Assembly: GCA_023053685.1 (NCBI GenBank)
Contig: JALIGW010000003.1
Location: forward strand, 142,122,008 to 142,186,007
DNA: 64,000 nucleotides
Reading direction: 5' to 3'
From: Diadophis punctatus similis
Lineage: Eukaryota; Chordata; Lepidosauria; Squamata; Dipsadidae
Part shown: in pieces, positions 34,332 through 46,228 of the stretch
Numbering within the stretch: position 1 is the stretch's first letter
Layout: each line of letters opens with the position of its first letter
Made by a program: the position numbers and the translations under genes
Notes under the pieces: model-generated
What the model saw: only the letters and a program-made list of their open reading frames with translations
What the model was told of the DNA's origin: nothing
The model's database searches: none

Positions 34332-34852
34332 CAGGGGCGGGTTCCTAATTTTTTTACTACCACTCTGTGGGCATGGCTTATTTTGTGGGCATGGCTTGTC
34401 AGCCATGTGACCGGGTGGGCGTGGCTTCTCAGACTGCTGAAGGGAGGGGAACTGAGATAGGTCCTGCCGGCCATTCCCCCTCCCCTCAGCAGCTTGAGAA
34501 GCCTCGAACGTGTGAAAATGCCTGGGATCATCACCGCGCGTTCGTGGCTTCTCAGACTGCTGAAGGGAGGGGAATGGAGATAGCTCCTGCCACCCATTCT
34601 TTCAGTGTCTCACGCGCTCCCTCAGCCATCCACCCCTGCTTGGACTCACTGTGGGGTAGGAAGGCAGTGCATGAGCAGTGCTGGAAACTCGGCTTCTGGG
34701 CATGCGCAGAAGAAAATAAAAAAAATTAATTTTGTTTAAAAAAAATTGGTGGCTCCCAGGCACCGGCAACCGACCGCACCGGTACTGTGACGTCACCAGC
34801 GGGCCGCTACCGGTGCTATAGAGTGGACCGCACTGGTAGGAACCCACCACTG
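34332..34852 (-). mobile_element. hAT-type MITE, 521 bp, perfect 8-bp TSD
   Basis: The ends are caggggcgggttcctaa and, on the right, taggaacccaccactg. The TSD gtcagggg occurs at 34324-34331 and 34853-34860. The interior matches the element at 4988-5423 in inverse orientation (for example gaagcctcgaacgtgtgaaa). A 94-bp internal segment (ttctcagactgctgaaggga) occurs twice. Open frames inside are not genes. Confidence 0.9.
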
Positions 34853-34860
34853 GTCAGGGG

Positions 34861-35359
34861 AAAAAATAAAGGACCTGCCCTAATTTATCAAGTAATTAAA
34901 AGTGGAAGGTAGAAAGTTTGTACTTGCTAACTTAAAATGTTCATGTAGCCTTACAATAAAGTACATTTAGTTCATCTGATTATGTTTTCTGTCTTGTCTA
35001 CCCAAGAGGGATGACAAGTTTCCATTCTTTAAACTCTTTAAACATTTAGTTAGCAATGTAGTATTATCGCCCTCCATTTTGTATTCAAGTTTCCTGAATT
35101 AATTGTTTCCTTGGTCTCCTTCCTTATGAGTAACCTTTTTGCCTCTTTCTTTATAAGTTCTGTAAGTTTATCCTTGCACTCTTTTATCAACATGTACCAA
35201 TACTTTAATTAAGTCTATTGTGTATCTACGTACTTCTCTTTTTCCTTGAAACTTTTCAGCACTAGAATGCTTTTGTATCTAAAAACCAATTTTCCTTTCA
35301 AACATTTGATCAGACTCTAGGTCACATCTGTTCACCTTGGTTTCTTTTTTTCTGATTCA
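34861..35359. other. AT-rich sequence next to the inverted L1
   Basis: It may include more L1-derived reverse-strand sequence, since the reverse reading is lysine-rich, but I could not match any ORF1 or ORF2 motif. Left unassigned. Confidence 0.35.
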
Positions 35360-36379
35360 CTTTTTTCCTGCTTAATTAATTTTTTTAGTGTTAATACAAA
35401 TAGCAAAGGAAATAAAGGACACCCTTATTATTTTAATTTTTTATTATTTTAATTTTTTCTGTCATCTTTCCATTTATTATTATTTTTGCCAATTGCCTGT
35501 TATAAATTGTTTTTATCATATTTGTAAATCTCTCTCCAAAATCCATTGTCTGCAATTGTTCTATCATAAATTGCCAATTCACGTTATCAAACGCTTTCTG
35601 TGCATCTAAAAACATCATCACCATTTGTTTTTCTGAATGTACCTCGTAATATTCCAAAGTATTCAAAATTATCCTCATATTGTCTCTAATTTGTCTCTTA
35701 GGTAAAAACCCATTTTGGTCCATATGACTGAATTCATTTAACAGCCTTTCTAGTCTATTTGCCATTACTGAAGCAAAAAATTTATAATCCACATTCAACA
35801 ATGAAATTGGTCTATAATTTTTAACTTGTAAGTCTGTATCTTCTTTAGGTATAAGTGTAACATACGCCTCCATCCATGAATCTGGAATCTTTGCATTCAC
35901 TAAAAGTTCATTAAATAATTCCAACATTATATTGTTTAACATATCTTGACATGATTTATAAAGTTCAGCTGGTAGTCCGTCTGGTCCCGGTGTTTTCCCA
36001 TTTTTTTGTTTTTTGATCGCTTCTGTCAATTCCATCATCATTATTCTTTCTTCTAGCGCTCCCTTATATTGTTCAGGTATTTTAGGCAAATCTGATTTCT
36101 CTAAAAATTGTTTTATCTTTCCATCCGGAACCATTTCTTGATTATATAGTCTTTCATAATAATTTTGAATTATTTTTTTCTTTTCTTCATTTCTATAACA
36201 TATGCTTCCTTTTTCATCTTGAAGTTGGTTAACTAATTTCTTATCTTTTTCTTTTTTCAATTTATATGCCAACCATCTACCAGCTTATTTGCATTTTCAA
36301 AAAAATTATGTTTACTGACAGAATTTATATGCCAAAAATTCTTGTTCGATTAAATTTATTTCATGTTTTTTCAATTCCA
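35360..36379 (-). mobile_element. L1 LINE, inverted 5' segment (ORF2 reverse-transcriptase domain)
   Basis: A 280-codon reverse-strand frame encodes the pre-RT and N-terminal RT part of L1 ORF2p. Recognisable are KNGKTPGPDGLPAELYK, AYVTLIPKEDTDLQVKNYRP, PISLLNVDYKFFASVMANRL, HMDQNGFLPKRQI and MMFLDAQKAFDNVNW. Past the ORF's in-frame stop near 35430, the GCPLFPLLF motif follows in another frame. Upstream, FENANKLVDGW reaches 36379. The downstream part of the same ORF2 continues on the opposite strand at 36380. Head-to-head halves of one LINE are the signature of twin-priming inversion at insertion. The copy is a pseudogene. Confidence 0.82.
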
Positions 36380-36965
36380 AGAAATGAAGAAATAAAAGGA
36401 ATGAAAATTAAGAGAGAAGAATATAAATTACAAGCCTTTGCAGATGATTTAGTTTTTATTCTGGAGCAGCCTCAAATATCGGACCCTAAACTATTAGAAC
36501 AAATAGAAGAGTATGGAGAGGTTGCAGGTTTAAAAATAAACAAAAATCAAAAATATTGGTCAAAAATATCACAAAAAAACAGAAAAGAGAATTGACGGAG
36601 AAATAAAAATTCAAATTGTGATGAAAGTAAAATATTTAGGAATATATTTAACCTCAAGATGATAAAGGAAGTTAATTATTATAAATTAAAAAAACAAATT
36701 GAGGAAGACCTGGAGAAATGGAAAAATCTACAGCTATCATTGATGGGAAAGATTGTGATAATAAAGATGAACATATTACCGATACTATTATTTTTATTTC
36801 AGACGATAACGATAAAACTAGAAAAGACATATTTTGATCATCTTGATAAAATAGTAAGGAAATTTATATGGCAAGGGGAAAAAGCGAGAATAAACATAAA
36901 ACTTCTATAAAATGTGAGATTACAAGGAGGATTTGGACTACCGAATATGTTTGTTTGTCTATAAA
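36380..36965 (+). mobile_element. L1 LINE, downstream segment (RT catalytic motif onward)
   Basis: The forward strand starts at RNEEIKGMKIKREEYKLQ and reaches the RT active-site motif FADD at 36437-36448. It then continues, with a frameshift and stop near 36590, through EEDLEKWKNLQLSLMGKI and KIVRKFIWQGEKARI to GGFGLPN. Homology stops at about 36960, where an A/T-rich stretch follows, so the last part of ORF2 and the normal 3' UTR are missing. It pairs with the inverted half at 35360-36379. Confidence 0.8.
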
Positions 36966-36990
36966 AATAAAAAATTTTATTTAAAAAATT

Positions 36991-38270
36991 AATTTTTTAG
37001 AATAGCTTCTTAAACTTTTGTACAACTTCTAGGATGCAGAGGTGGATTACATAGAGAAATAATAGTAATTTAAGCTCCTTGAAATCATGAACTTGTACTA
37101 AAATACATATTCATAAAGGTGACCCAAGTGGAAACTTATAGTGAGGACATGGTGAGCTAGACATCCCTGAAGGAGCAGGAATGATAATAGAATGGAGATG
37201 GTGACCAGAGGATGGATCCTGGCCAGCAAAGCTTTCCAGAGAAAGGAGAGGTTATGAGATTGTCCATATATACTTTGGACAGCAGCTCCTCAATAGAAGA
37301 CTGCAGGAACCAAGATTTTTGTGGTTCGCTAAGTTAAGATCATTTTCTCTGTTTCATGCAAAAGTATAAAATGGGTTTCCAATCAGCAATAAATGTAGAT
37401 ACTTTCTGTTTTCTAATTAGTCAATTTAGCCATCTCTGCCAGTTCCATCATCGTCATCAATCATTGTGGAAGTGCTAAAACTTTCTACTTTTGTGCATAT
37501 ATCTCGCTACAGTTATCATATATAAAAACAAAGCTCCATGACTTTTTCCAGCTATTTATTCCCATCAATCTCAGAAGAAAAGCATCCAGTTTCAATTGAA
37601 AGGTTCTTCAGTCTTTAAGATCCTCTGAACTAGTGTATGTATTTGTATCCAAAATTTTCTGCATGATAAAGTGTCCTTCTTGTTCACATTACGAACATAG
37701 ATTTGAGGTACCATTACCCAGTCTAGACAATTTTTCTGGTGATAGTTACCAATGATACATCATTTTATATAAATTGTCTTCAATATTATTTTAACATGAT
37801 GTAAATTTCAATCCTCTCATGACATATTTTCCCCTTCGTGTATTATAGCAAAAATTGTATATTATAACATCTTTGTCCTAGTTCATCCCAGTCCCTCAAA
37901 TGATCAACTGCAAGCATGACCAATGTAGTTTCCATGCTCTATTAGCCTGACTCTTGACTACCAAGGACTCAATAATGCTCTTTCTCTGGAGTTCTTTGCT
38001 GCTATAGAGCCACTATCTTCTCCACCATCTTTCTAAGAAAAGAAGTTGGAGACAAGTTTATAATAATTACAGACAAGTCTACAATTGTCTAAAACAGTTG
38101 GATCAAGGAAAGAGTCCTGAAGCAAGGGACATACGGTTGCCTTCTTCAAAGGTGATGAGAAAACTTTTGTCCCTTTGTTTTCAGATACCCACCCTGTCAC
38201 AACATACGATGTTGCCAGGTTCTGTACAGCAGCACTTAAAATCCATCAGATGATGATGATCTGTGCCATC
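36991..38270. other. Anonymous sequence
   Basis: Nothing recognised between the L1 and the hAT element. Confidence 0.4.
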
Positions 38271-38278
38271 AACTAGAC

Positions 38279-38962
38279 CTGTGTTTCCCAAACTTTTGAC
38301 ATATGTGTACCCCTTCTATAATTTTCGTAACGCTAAGTACCCCTCATAAAAAACATATGCTTTAATAAAAATCAAAATATATTTATTTTTTCTAATGATT
38401 GCTACTACAATCATTACTTTCTTTCGGTTTAGTAGTTCCAGATTTCAACCAGCGATCCATAATCTCTGTTAGGGATAAAAATTGTATTTTATAAAAATAA
38501 TCAAAATCAGTGGAACTTACTAAAGCACGATAACAGGCGCCCGGAACTAACTATTAAAGAAGTAAGTTGTCTCTGTAACGAAGTGCAGTATATTCACGCC
38601 GTGTCACGCCTCACAAGACTGTCTAACCGTTAGATAACACTGCAATTCTCCGGCGTTTAAACAGCTCCGCGGCTCAACGTCAACTGTTAATGTTCCCGCA
38701 GTTTAAAAATGGCCGAACCCGAGCTGCGCGAAGGATGCGCAGAAGTTCCCGCCATAATGAGTTGCGATATGATGTACGATGGCCCCAGTTCCCATGTAAA
38801 AACTGCGATACGCGCCTATTTCTTTCCTTGTTCTGTGGGCGCAGCTAAGCACGGTGCAGTGGATATTCCCACGTGATCCCCACCAAACTCCGGTGCAACG
38901 TGTACCCCCACCAAACTCTTCCCGTACCCCTGGGGGTACGCGTACCACACTTTGGGAAACAC
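38279..38962 (-). mobile_element. Internally deleted hAT element keeping a transposase N-terminus
   Basis: The ends are ctgtgtttcccaaactttt and, reverse-complemented from the right, gtgtttcccaaagtgtggta. The 8-bp TSD aactagac is at 38271-38278 and 38963-38970. On the reverse strand an ATG near 38462 opens a short frame beginning MDRWLKSGTTKPKES. This is the N-terminal signature of hAT transposases of the Charlie/ZBED5-like group, and it then breaks off. The element is 684 bp against the several kb expected for an autonomous copy. The region right of the ATG is the long, CpG-containing transposon 5' region. Confidence 0.8.
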
Positions 38963-39092
38963 AACTAGACTAAATGAGCAGCTGGTTTGTCATACCAGAG
39001 TGCTCTGTAATTTGATATAGTCTGCCATATATTAACATTTATGCTGCTCTATATCCATCTAATGTTCCTACCCCACTTTTTAGATTCTTTTT

Positions 39093-39150
39093 ACACACAC
39101 ACACACACACACACACGTGTGTGTGTGTGTGTATGTGTATATGTATATAT
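39093..39150. repeat. (AC)12(GT)8 self-complementary alternating tract
   Basis: AC repeats turn directly into GT repeats and then into an alternating TATGTGTATATGTATATA stretch. It can fold as a hairpin and has the alternating purine-pyrimidine pattern that favours Z-DNA. Confidence 0.9.
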
Positions 39151-40384
39151 TTTGTTTTATATCTTTTAGCATTTAAAAAATTATTATTTTAGACTTTGAT
39201 GTACCTTTTATTCCCTTTAATTAGCTATACTCTCCTTTTGTTGGTCTATGAGCATAATAAAGGTTTGATTTTATTTGATTGGTAAATTCCACTGAATTCA
39301 AATGGGATTGTTTGCATAGGTGTGGGTATTTCTTTCTCTCATTTGTGTGTGTGTGCGCGCACGTGTACGCACATAACACACACACATACACACACATACA
39401 CTACTGAATTCAGTGGAACTTATATTAGATAACTCTATGCAATTGGAGCCCAAATTTTATTTTTTTATTTTATTATGATGTAATGAACTCAAATATTAAT
39501 CAGTGTTACATAGCTGCTTTGTAATTTTGTAAGATTGATCTATTCCTCCTTTAATACTACCAATAATTTAAACAGACATTATCCACTTAAAATTTGTTCA
39601 AGTTAGCTTGTAGGCAGCACAGTCTTCAAGAACTATTATTTTATCTGAGGTTCATTTTCCCCTTAGGGCGATATATTCTGTTTATGTAACGGGCAAAAGC
39701 TAGTTGAATAACATCAGACTTACATTTCAATAGCGATACATACAATTGCACAGTCTAATGTTTAATTCATAACCCATCTCTGTTTATGGGAGGTTTGTAT
39801 GAATTTTAGCAAATCCAAATGTAGAATTTGCTGGTCTTTATGAGTATTTTTGGGCCACTTAAATACACTGGAGGAATTTAAATCTACACTGTCTCTTCCA
39901 ACTAATCTCAATCTTGTTTCCTAGCTGACCTAGCTGATGTATTTCCCAACCAGCAACCATGTTGCCACATGTAATAACATCAGTATGTACTGATCTTGGC
40001 AGGCATCTTAGTTTGACTTCTTCTGTAGTACAGGAGGTAGCATGAATAATTTAAAACGTATATACTGACCACCAACCATGCAATTGTATTATAGCTGTTG
40101 TCTTTTTGGAATTTTGAAATATATTTTTAACCATTGTTTTATTTTCTAATGCAATTAATTCTTTTTAGGAAAAAGGAAGCAAGCTAACAACAAAATGCCA
40201 GTTTAAAAAAACAATATTTTCAAAAAATGGGTGATTCTTTGACAGTGGTTTTATATAATTTTAATATCATCTTGTGTTGCCCCTTCTATTTGCATTTGAT
40301 CTCAAATGTGACGGGGAGAACTGCATGCTGAGTTGGAACTATATTTAATGTTTCTACCACAGCAGTGTCTATTGTTAAAGAAAA
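39151..40384. other. Anonymous sequence apart from the tract at 39341
   Basis: Nothing further recognised. Confidence 0.4.
39341..39403. repeat. Alternating GT/CG/CA tract
   Basis: The sequence gtgtgtgtgtgcgcgcacgt followed by gtacgcaca, then CA repeats. The first ~35 bp alternate strictly. The flanks contain complementary ctgaattca motifs. Confidence 0.85.
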
Positions 40385-41090
40385 AACTTGCCTCCAGAAG
40401 TTGTGAGTGCTCCAACATTGGAGGTTTTAAAGAAGAGAATGGACAATTGTTTATCTGAAATGGTATAGGGCCGTGGTGGCGAACCTATGGCACGCGTGCC
40501 AGAGGTGGCACGCGGAGCCATAGAAGCCGGCACGCGAGGGTTCCCACCGGCAAACCGGAAGTGCGAAAAAACGCACTTCCGGTTTGCCAGTGTGCTGTTT
40601 TTTGCACTCCGGAGGGTTCAGGGAAGCTCCCTGAAGCTCCGGAATGCCAAAAACTACAAAACGGACAAACCGGAAGTGCACTTTTCCGCACTTCCGGTTT
40701 GTCCGTTTTGTAGTTTTTTGCATTCCGGAGCTTCAGGGAGCTTCCCTGAACCCTCCGGAGTGCAAAAAACAGCATACTGGCAAACCGGAAGTGCGTTTTT
40801 TCGCACTTCCGGTTTGCCGGTTTCGTCGTTCCAGGCTCCAGTAAGCCTTTGTGCGGGGGTGGGGGTGTGTGCGCATGCGCAGGGGGCAGCATGGGGGGTG
40901 TTGTGCGCATGCGTGGGGGGGAGGGAATGGGTGTGGGCACGTGAGCGCACGCGAGCGCCCCCCCTTTTTTTGGCACGCGAGCCGAAAAAGGTTCGCCACC
41001 ACTGGTATAGGGTTTCCTGCTTGAGCAGAGGGTTGGAGTAGAAAACCTCCAAGGTCCCTTCCAACTCTGTTATTCTGTTATTCTATTAAA
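40385..41090 (+). mobile_element. CR1 LINE 3' UTR, split by a hAT MITE
   Basis: The left part (caacattggaggttttaaag ... tggacaattgtttatctgaa) and right part (tttcctgcttgagcagaggg ... ccttccaactctgttattct) form one CR1 3' UTR once the insertion at 40471-41004 is set aside. The end has the reiterated TTATTCTG octamer-like repeats of CR1 tails. Confidence 0.8.
40471..41004. mobile_element. Foldback hAT MITE, 534 bp, perfect 8-bp TSD
   Basis: The terminal repeats are ccgtggtggcgaacct and, reverse-complemented on the right, cagtggtggcgaacct. The TSD gtataggg is at 40463-40470 and 41005-41012. A giant inverted repeat at about 40545-40826 is built from aaaccggaagtgcg units and gagcttcaggga segments. 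Frames on both strands are mirror images and are not proteins. Relatives are at 23728 and 62665. Confidence 0.92.
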
Positions 41091-42954
41091 AAGCTACAGT
41101 ATTCTTTATTTTTTAATCAGTAGGAAGTGTAGAATTTATTTATTTTACTTATTTAAAACATTAATATATTTGCCCATCTTCCCACCAACTTATTTACTTA
41201 TTTATTTAATATATTAATATGTCTGCCCAATTTTGGTTGGTTCCCAATAAAAAAATATAAACATAAAGACTATAATAAAACTATAAAACTAAACATGTTA
41301 ACAAACCCACCCACCCACCAAACATAGGAGGCAAATGATAACAAAGATTGGACTACACGATTATTTCCTTTACTTATTTATATGATTTCACTCTTTTTAA
41401 AAAATACAATAAAATGCTACAATTATCAGATATATTGCTTAATCTCTATGGTCTTTCTCCCTGAATCATTTGTCCAAGTAGTTTAAATATACATTTCTGA
41501 TGTTAAAACATTCAGCCGATTACTATATTTTCTCCCAACTATAACTGAACTGATCAGTCATTGGTTTTCAGCATTTTAATCCAATTGGGATCAATAAAAA
41601 AATTTTGTGAGGGAATCTCATTATAATCTGTTTATGGCTCTTTACTGTAACTTTATTAATGTATTTTAAATGTATTGTTTAAATAAAAACATTAAAATAC
41701 TTCATAGCATAAATACTTCGTTCTATAATGCAATCTATCTATATGGCTCATACACTGAAAATGATTAGTGACACTACATAGTAAGCTCAATGCAAATGAC
41801 ATGCTGCTAATTGGGAACATAGTCATTCTATAGTTCCTACTCTATTTTAAAAAGTTCAGTAGGATAACACTCAGCAATATTCTTTTACCATAAAAAAGTG
41901 AAAAAAGTAGACAAATTGTCTAAAAAACACAATAATATGGCAATTATAAGTTAACTATTTTCCAACTGCCTGACTTGGCGATGGTTATTATGAACTTTAT
42001 TGGTTATTGTAGCTCTCTCCCAAATATTCACATCTTTATTGTCACTTTTCCAGTTATAAATGCAGCACAGAAAGAGGAAAAGGGAAAAAGATGAAAGAGA
42101 AAAAGAGACGGAGACAAGATCTGCCTTGAATCTTCCAGTTCCTTGAAGCTGTAATATATGTAGAAAATCCAGACTATTTTTATTCTATTTCTTATTGCCT
42201 TGCACAGTAACAACAGGCTTGCAGGAATCACTAAAAATAGGTTGACACAAAGCAGTTGACACCCATACTTACCTGATAAACATAAGAACCTAAGACTTTT
42301 GGGACCTACAAAAATATTTAAAGATATGAAGACTATTCCATAGTTTTAATAATATATGAAAATCAAATTAAACTTGCTATAGCCTAGACCACACTTAATG
42401 TTATTAAAATATATGAAGTTCTATAGGCTGGAATCCTATATCCTTGTGAGAAAGCTCCATGCTTGAAAGGGAAAATTTATTTTAAAAATCTCCCTAATCC
42501 CATTCCTACCAGCCTCTAAGATTAATTGTGTTGATATCAGAAAATGTAATATTGCAAAGAGAGTGAGAGAGATGCTGAGCGAAATCATGTCAGGAATGAT
42601 TGTACATTCAAAGAATGAAAAGCCTGCCTAGCCATCTGCCAAGATGCTAATTTAAGACAAAATTTAGAAACCCATTGAGCTGGTCTAAATTACTTCCCTT
42701 ATAGTGACTGTAAGGGAGGGATTTTTTTAAAGTCTGCTGATAAGAACAGAAATCAACTGACATTTGTATTGGTGAATAAGATGTCTACAAGCTTCCATTA
42801 CTGGGGCCCATTGAGTCAAACTTTTGGATTGTCCTGATTGAAGGATTTCCCCCCAGAAATTATTAATAAATAAATTCCAATAGGTCTGACCTAAATGTTA
42901 AAATTTAGATTTAAGGCATTGTACTGAGATATCAGTCACAATTACATATTAGAG
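41091..42954. other. Anonymous sequence with a possible L2/CR1 tail scrap
   Basis: At 41141-41330 the text (tatttgcccatcttcccacc, ttggttggttcccaataaaa) looks like an old LINE 3' end. The rest is unrecognised. Confidence 0.35.
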
Positions 42955-43021
42955 CAGTGTTTCACAATCTCAAGAAATTTAAGATGTGTAGACTTCAACT
43001 TCCATAATTTCCCTGCCAACA
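42955..43021 (+). mobile_element. Half of a cagtgtttctcaacc-type hAT MITE
   Basis: The sequence cagtgtttcacaatctcaag ... gtgtagacttcaacttccat matches the left arm of the elements at 53648 and 58622. The inverted right arm is missing. Confidence 0.55.
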
Positions 43022-43098
43022 TGGATAGAACCTATTTCTCATGTTTTGGACATTATTATTTCTCATGTTTTGGATTTAAAGCTGCTTGTGATGCAGAC

Positions 43099-43413
43099 CA
43101 GGGGTGAAATTCAGCAGGTTCTGACAGGTTCTGGAGAACCGGTAGCGGAAATTTTGAGTAGTTAGGAGAACTGGAAAATACCACCTCTGGCTGGCCCCAG
43201 AGTGGGGTGGGAATGGAGATTTTGCAATATCCTTCCCGCAGGAGTGGGGAGGGAATAGGGATTTTGCAGTATTCTTCCCCTGGAGTGGGGTGGGAATGGA
43301 GTTTTTGCAGTATCCTTCCTCTGCCATGCCCAAGCCACGCCCACCAAGTAACACCATGCTCACCAAGCCACGCCCACAGAACCAGTAGTAAAAAAAATTG
43401 GATTTCACCATTG
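43099..43413 (-). mobile_element. hAT-type MITE, 315 bp, perfect 8-bp TSD
   Basis: The ends are caggggtgaaattcagcagg and, on the right, ggatttcaccattg. The TSD atgcagac is at 43091-43098 and 43414-43421. An internal unit around gggaatggagattttgcaat / atccttccc is repeated three times. It is the inverse-orientation relative of the element at 59406. Confidence 0.9.
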
Positions 43414-43421
43414 ATGCAGAC

Positions 43422-44816
43422 TAACGTCATCCTCCACTAATCTGTCTGTGCTGTTGCTAGATACTCTAGTTCTAGATTCCAGGTTTCAATTGGAATGCAG
43501 TCATGAGATTTTGCAAACAGCAGATAGTGCCAATAGCAGCTGCATCTTGTTCTATTCAGCTGCACACTGTAGTCTGCGCTGCCTAGCAATTCTTGTTTGT
43601 TTATAAAGATGTTTGATTTTCAGCACAAAACTGAGTGGTAGAGAAAACAGTCATGTCTAGTAGCTTAGTATTTATTGACTGAGACATCATTATGCACATC
43701 TATTGGGTAGGAAGGGTAAGTTTTGATGGGCTCCATATTCAAACTGAATCAACCATGCTTCCTCCAGAATGTCCTATTAATCTAAAATAGTCAGGATGAG
43801 TTACATGAGCTCAATTTCATTTAAGTTATGAACTCAGAAGACTTTGAGATGATCACCTGGCAGTACCCTTTGTTGCACATTGACTAATTACTATTATGTT
43901 AGTTTTAGAAAATATTTCAAGTGTATATTGCAGATAATTCAGTCTACCAGCCAGGAAAAAATCACTGGCTGAAAATTAAAAGTGCTGTTTCAAGCACAAG
44001 ATTGAACAGAGGCTTATTCTCCTGGTATATGGATGGAAATCATAGCTCAAATTCATCAATAATGAGCAGAGTAGGTATGCTGTCTTGGTTGTTATGTAAA
44101 ATGCAAAGTAAAAACTGATTGGCCCATGGTCTGACATTTTACCGCTAAAAGTAAGCATGATAGAGAACAGCTGTTTTGGTCCTAGTAATATTTTTCCTCT
44201 CAATTATTTGCTTTTGTGAAGTTTGTGTATAGTTGTTTTTCTTGGGGAAATGGGGCAAAACTGGGCTTTCCTCAAGAACATATGTTAACATATTATCCTC
44301 TCTCCCCGCCCCCTTTCTTTAGCATCACATATAGAGATGATGTCACTAGTATCTATAAATTACCATACAGGGAGATCCTCCACGAGCAGATTTTTCTCCC
44401 TCTCGTTATAAAAGAAATTATATTTAGCAGCCTATCAAGGACAGGATAACATCTGTTATTTTTCCATGAATTTTCTTTGGTATACATTTCCTATGATGTT
44501 TAAACTACTGTTAAGCTTATCTTAATTAAGAACAAAAGAGGGGGAAATATTTTTCAAAACCTATAATGGCAAGATTACTTCCATCCATTTGTAGAACTGG
44601 ATTAAGAATTTATTGTGAACATGCTTATTGAGAAACATAATCCACAGTCATATTCCCAATAGCTTTATCAACTTTTAATCTAAAGTTCAAGACCAGTCTA
44701 ATGTATCATTATCCTAACCTTCCTAAAGATGTCTAAGGGTTTTGAGTCCATGGTCATTAATGAACTGGTGGATGGTACCTTTGTTTTTATGCTAATAGTC
44801 CTCCTACCTTTTTATT
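43422..44816. other. Anonymous sequence
   Basis: Nothing recognised. Confidence 0.4.
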
Positions 44817-45412
<596 letters not shown>

Positions 45413-45513
45413 TGGGGATCTTTGCTTTAAACTCTGATACAATCAAAGTTACCTAGAATGTCATTTGGTTTACTAATCTGCTTCCACTATTTTACCCATA
45501 CTTTTTCTCTATA
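45413..45513. other. Short anonymous spacer
   Basis: Nothing recognised. Confidence 0.4.
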
Positions 45514-45515
45514 TA

Positions 45516-46226
45516 CTGTATTTTCCGGCGTATAAGACGACTGGGCATATAAGACGACCCCCAACTTTTCCAGTTAAAATATAGAGTTTGGGTTATACTC
45601 GACATATAAGACTACCCCTCTTCCAACGCACACCAAATAAAAATTAAAAAAACATCAGATTTGATTTCAATATGGTAACTTTAATTCAAATGCTTATGAC
45701 ATGCAGGTACTTAGCAGGAAAACTGTCACTTATAAACATAATGCTGTTTGTCATCAAACATGTAAACATAAAACAGTGCAAGTGATTAAACTTTTCCTAA
45801 TTCACTCTAAAGCTGAAAGGAAGGATAAGACAATAAACCCATGGGAGCTGCCATGCTGTTTGTTTTCTAAGCTGTCAACCAAACTGGAACTGATGATGAT
45901 AGGAGGAAGATAACAAACAATAGAGAGAGAGCAAGTGCCAGGCGTTAAGTCACTTCTTTCCACAAATCCTGGTGAGTGGATTTTCTTCTACCGTACTTGT
46001 ACAGCGCCGCCCTTGCTGCTTTCATATGGTCGCCGCATATGGCGAGGATGCGGCCGTGGCCATTTTTGAGCTCCCCTCACCGTATGCGGCGACCACAGAT
46101 TCTCCAGTCCGGTTTGGAAGTTTCAGCACCCGCCCTATAAGACGACACCCAGCGTATAAGACAACCCCCGACTTTTGAGAAGATTTTCCTGGGTTAAAAA
46201 GTCATCTGATACGCCGGAAAATACGG
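45516..46226. mobile_element. 711-bp TIR element flanked by TA
   Basis: The left end is ctgtattttccggcgtataa and the right end, reverse-complemented, is ccgtattttccggcgtatca. The flanking dinucleotide is TA on both sides (45514-45515, 46227-46228), as in Tc1/mariner-like insertions. The motif ataagacgac recurs inside both arms. The central part is unique and has no transposase. It is non-autonomous, and the superfamily is inferred from the TSD only. Confidence 0.75.
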
Positions 46227-46228
46227 TA

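Noticed and set aside
40451..41064. Several long frames on both strands
   Set aside because: These are mirror-image readings of the foldback MITE, not proteins.
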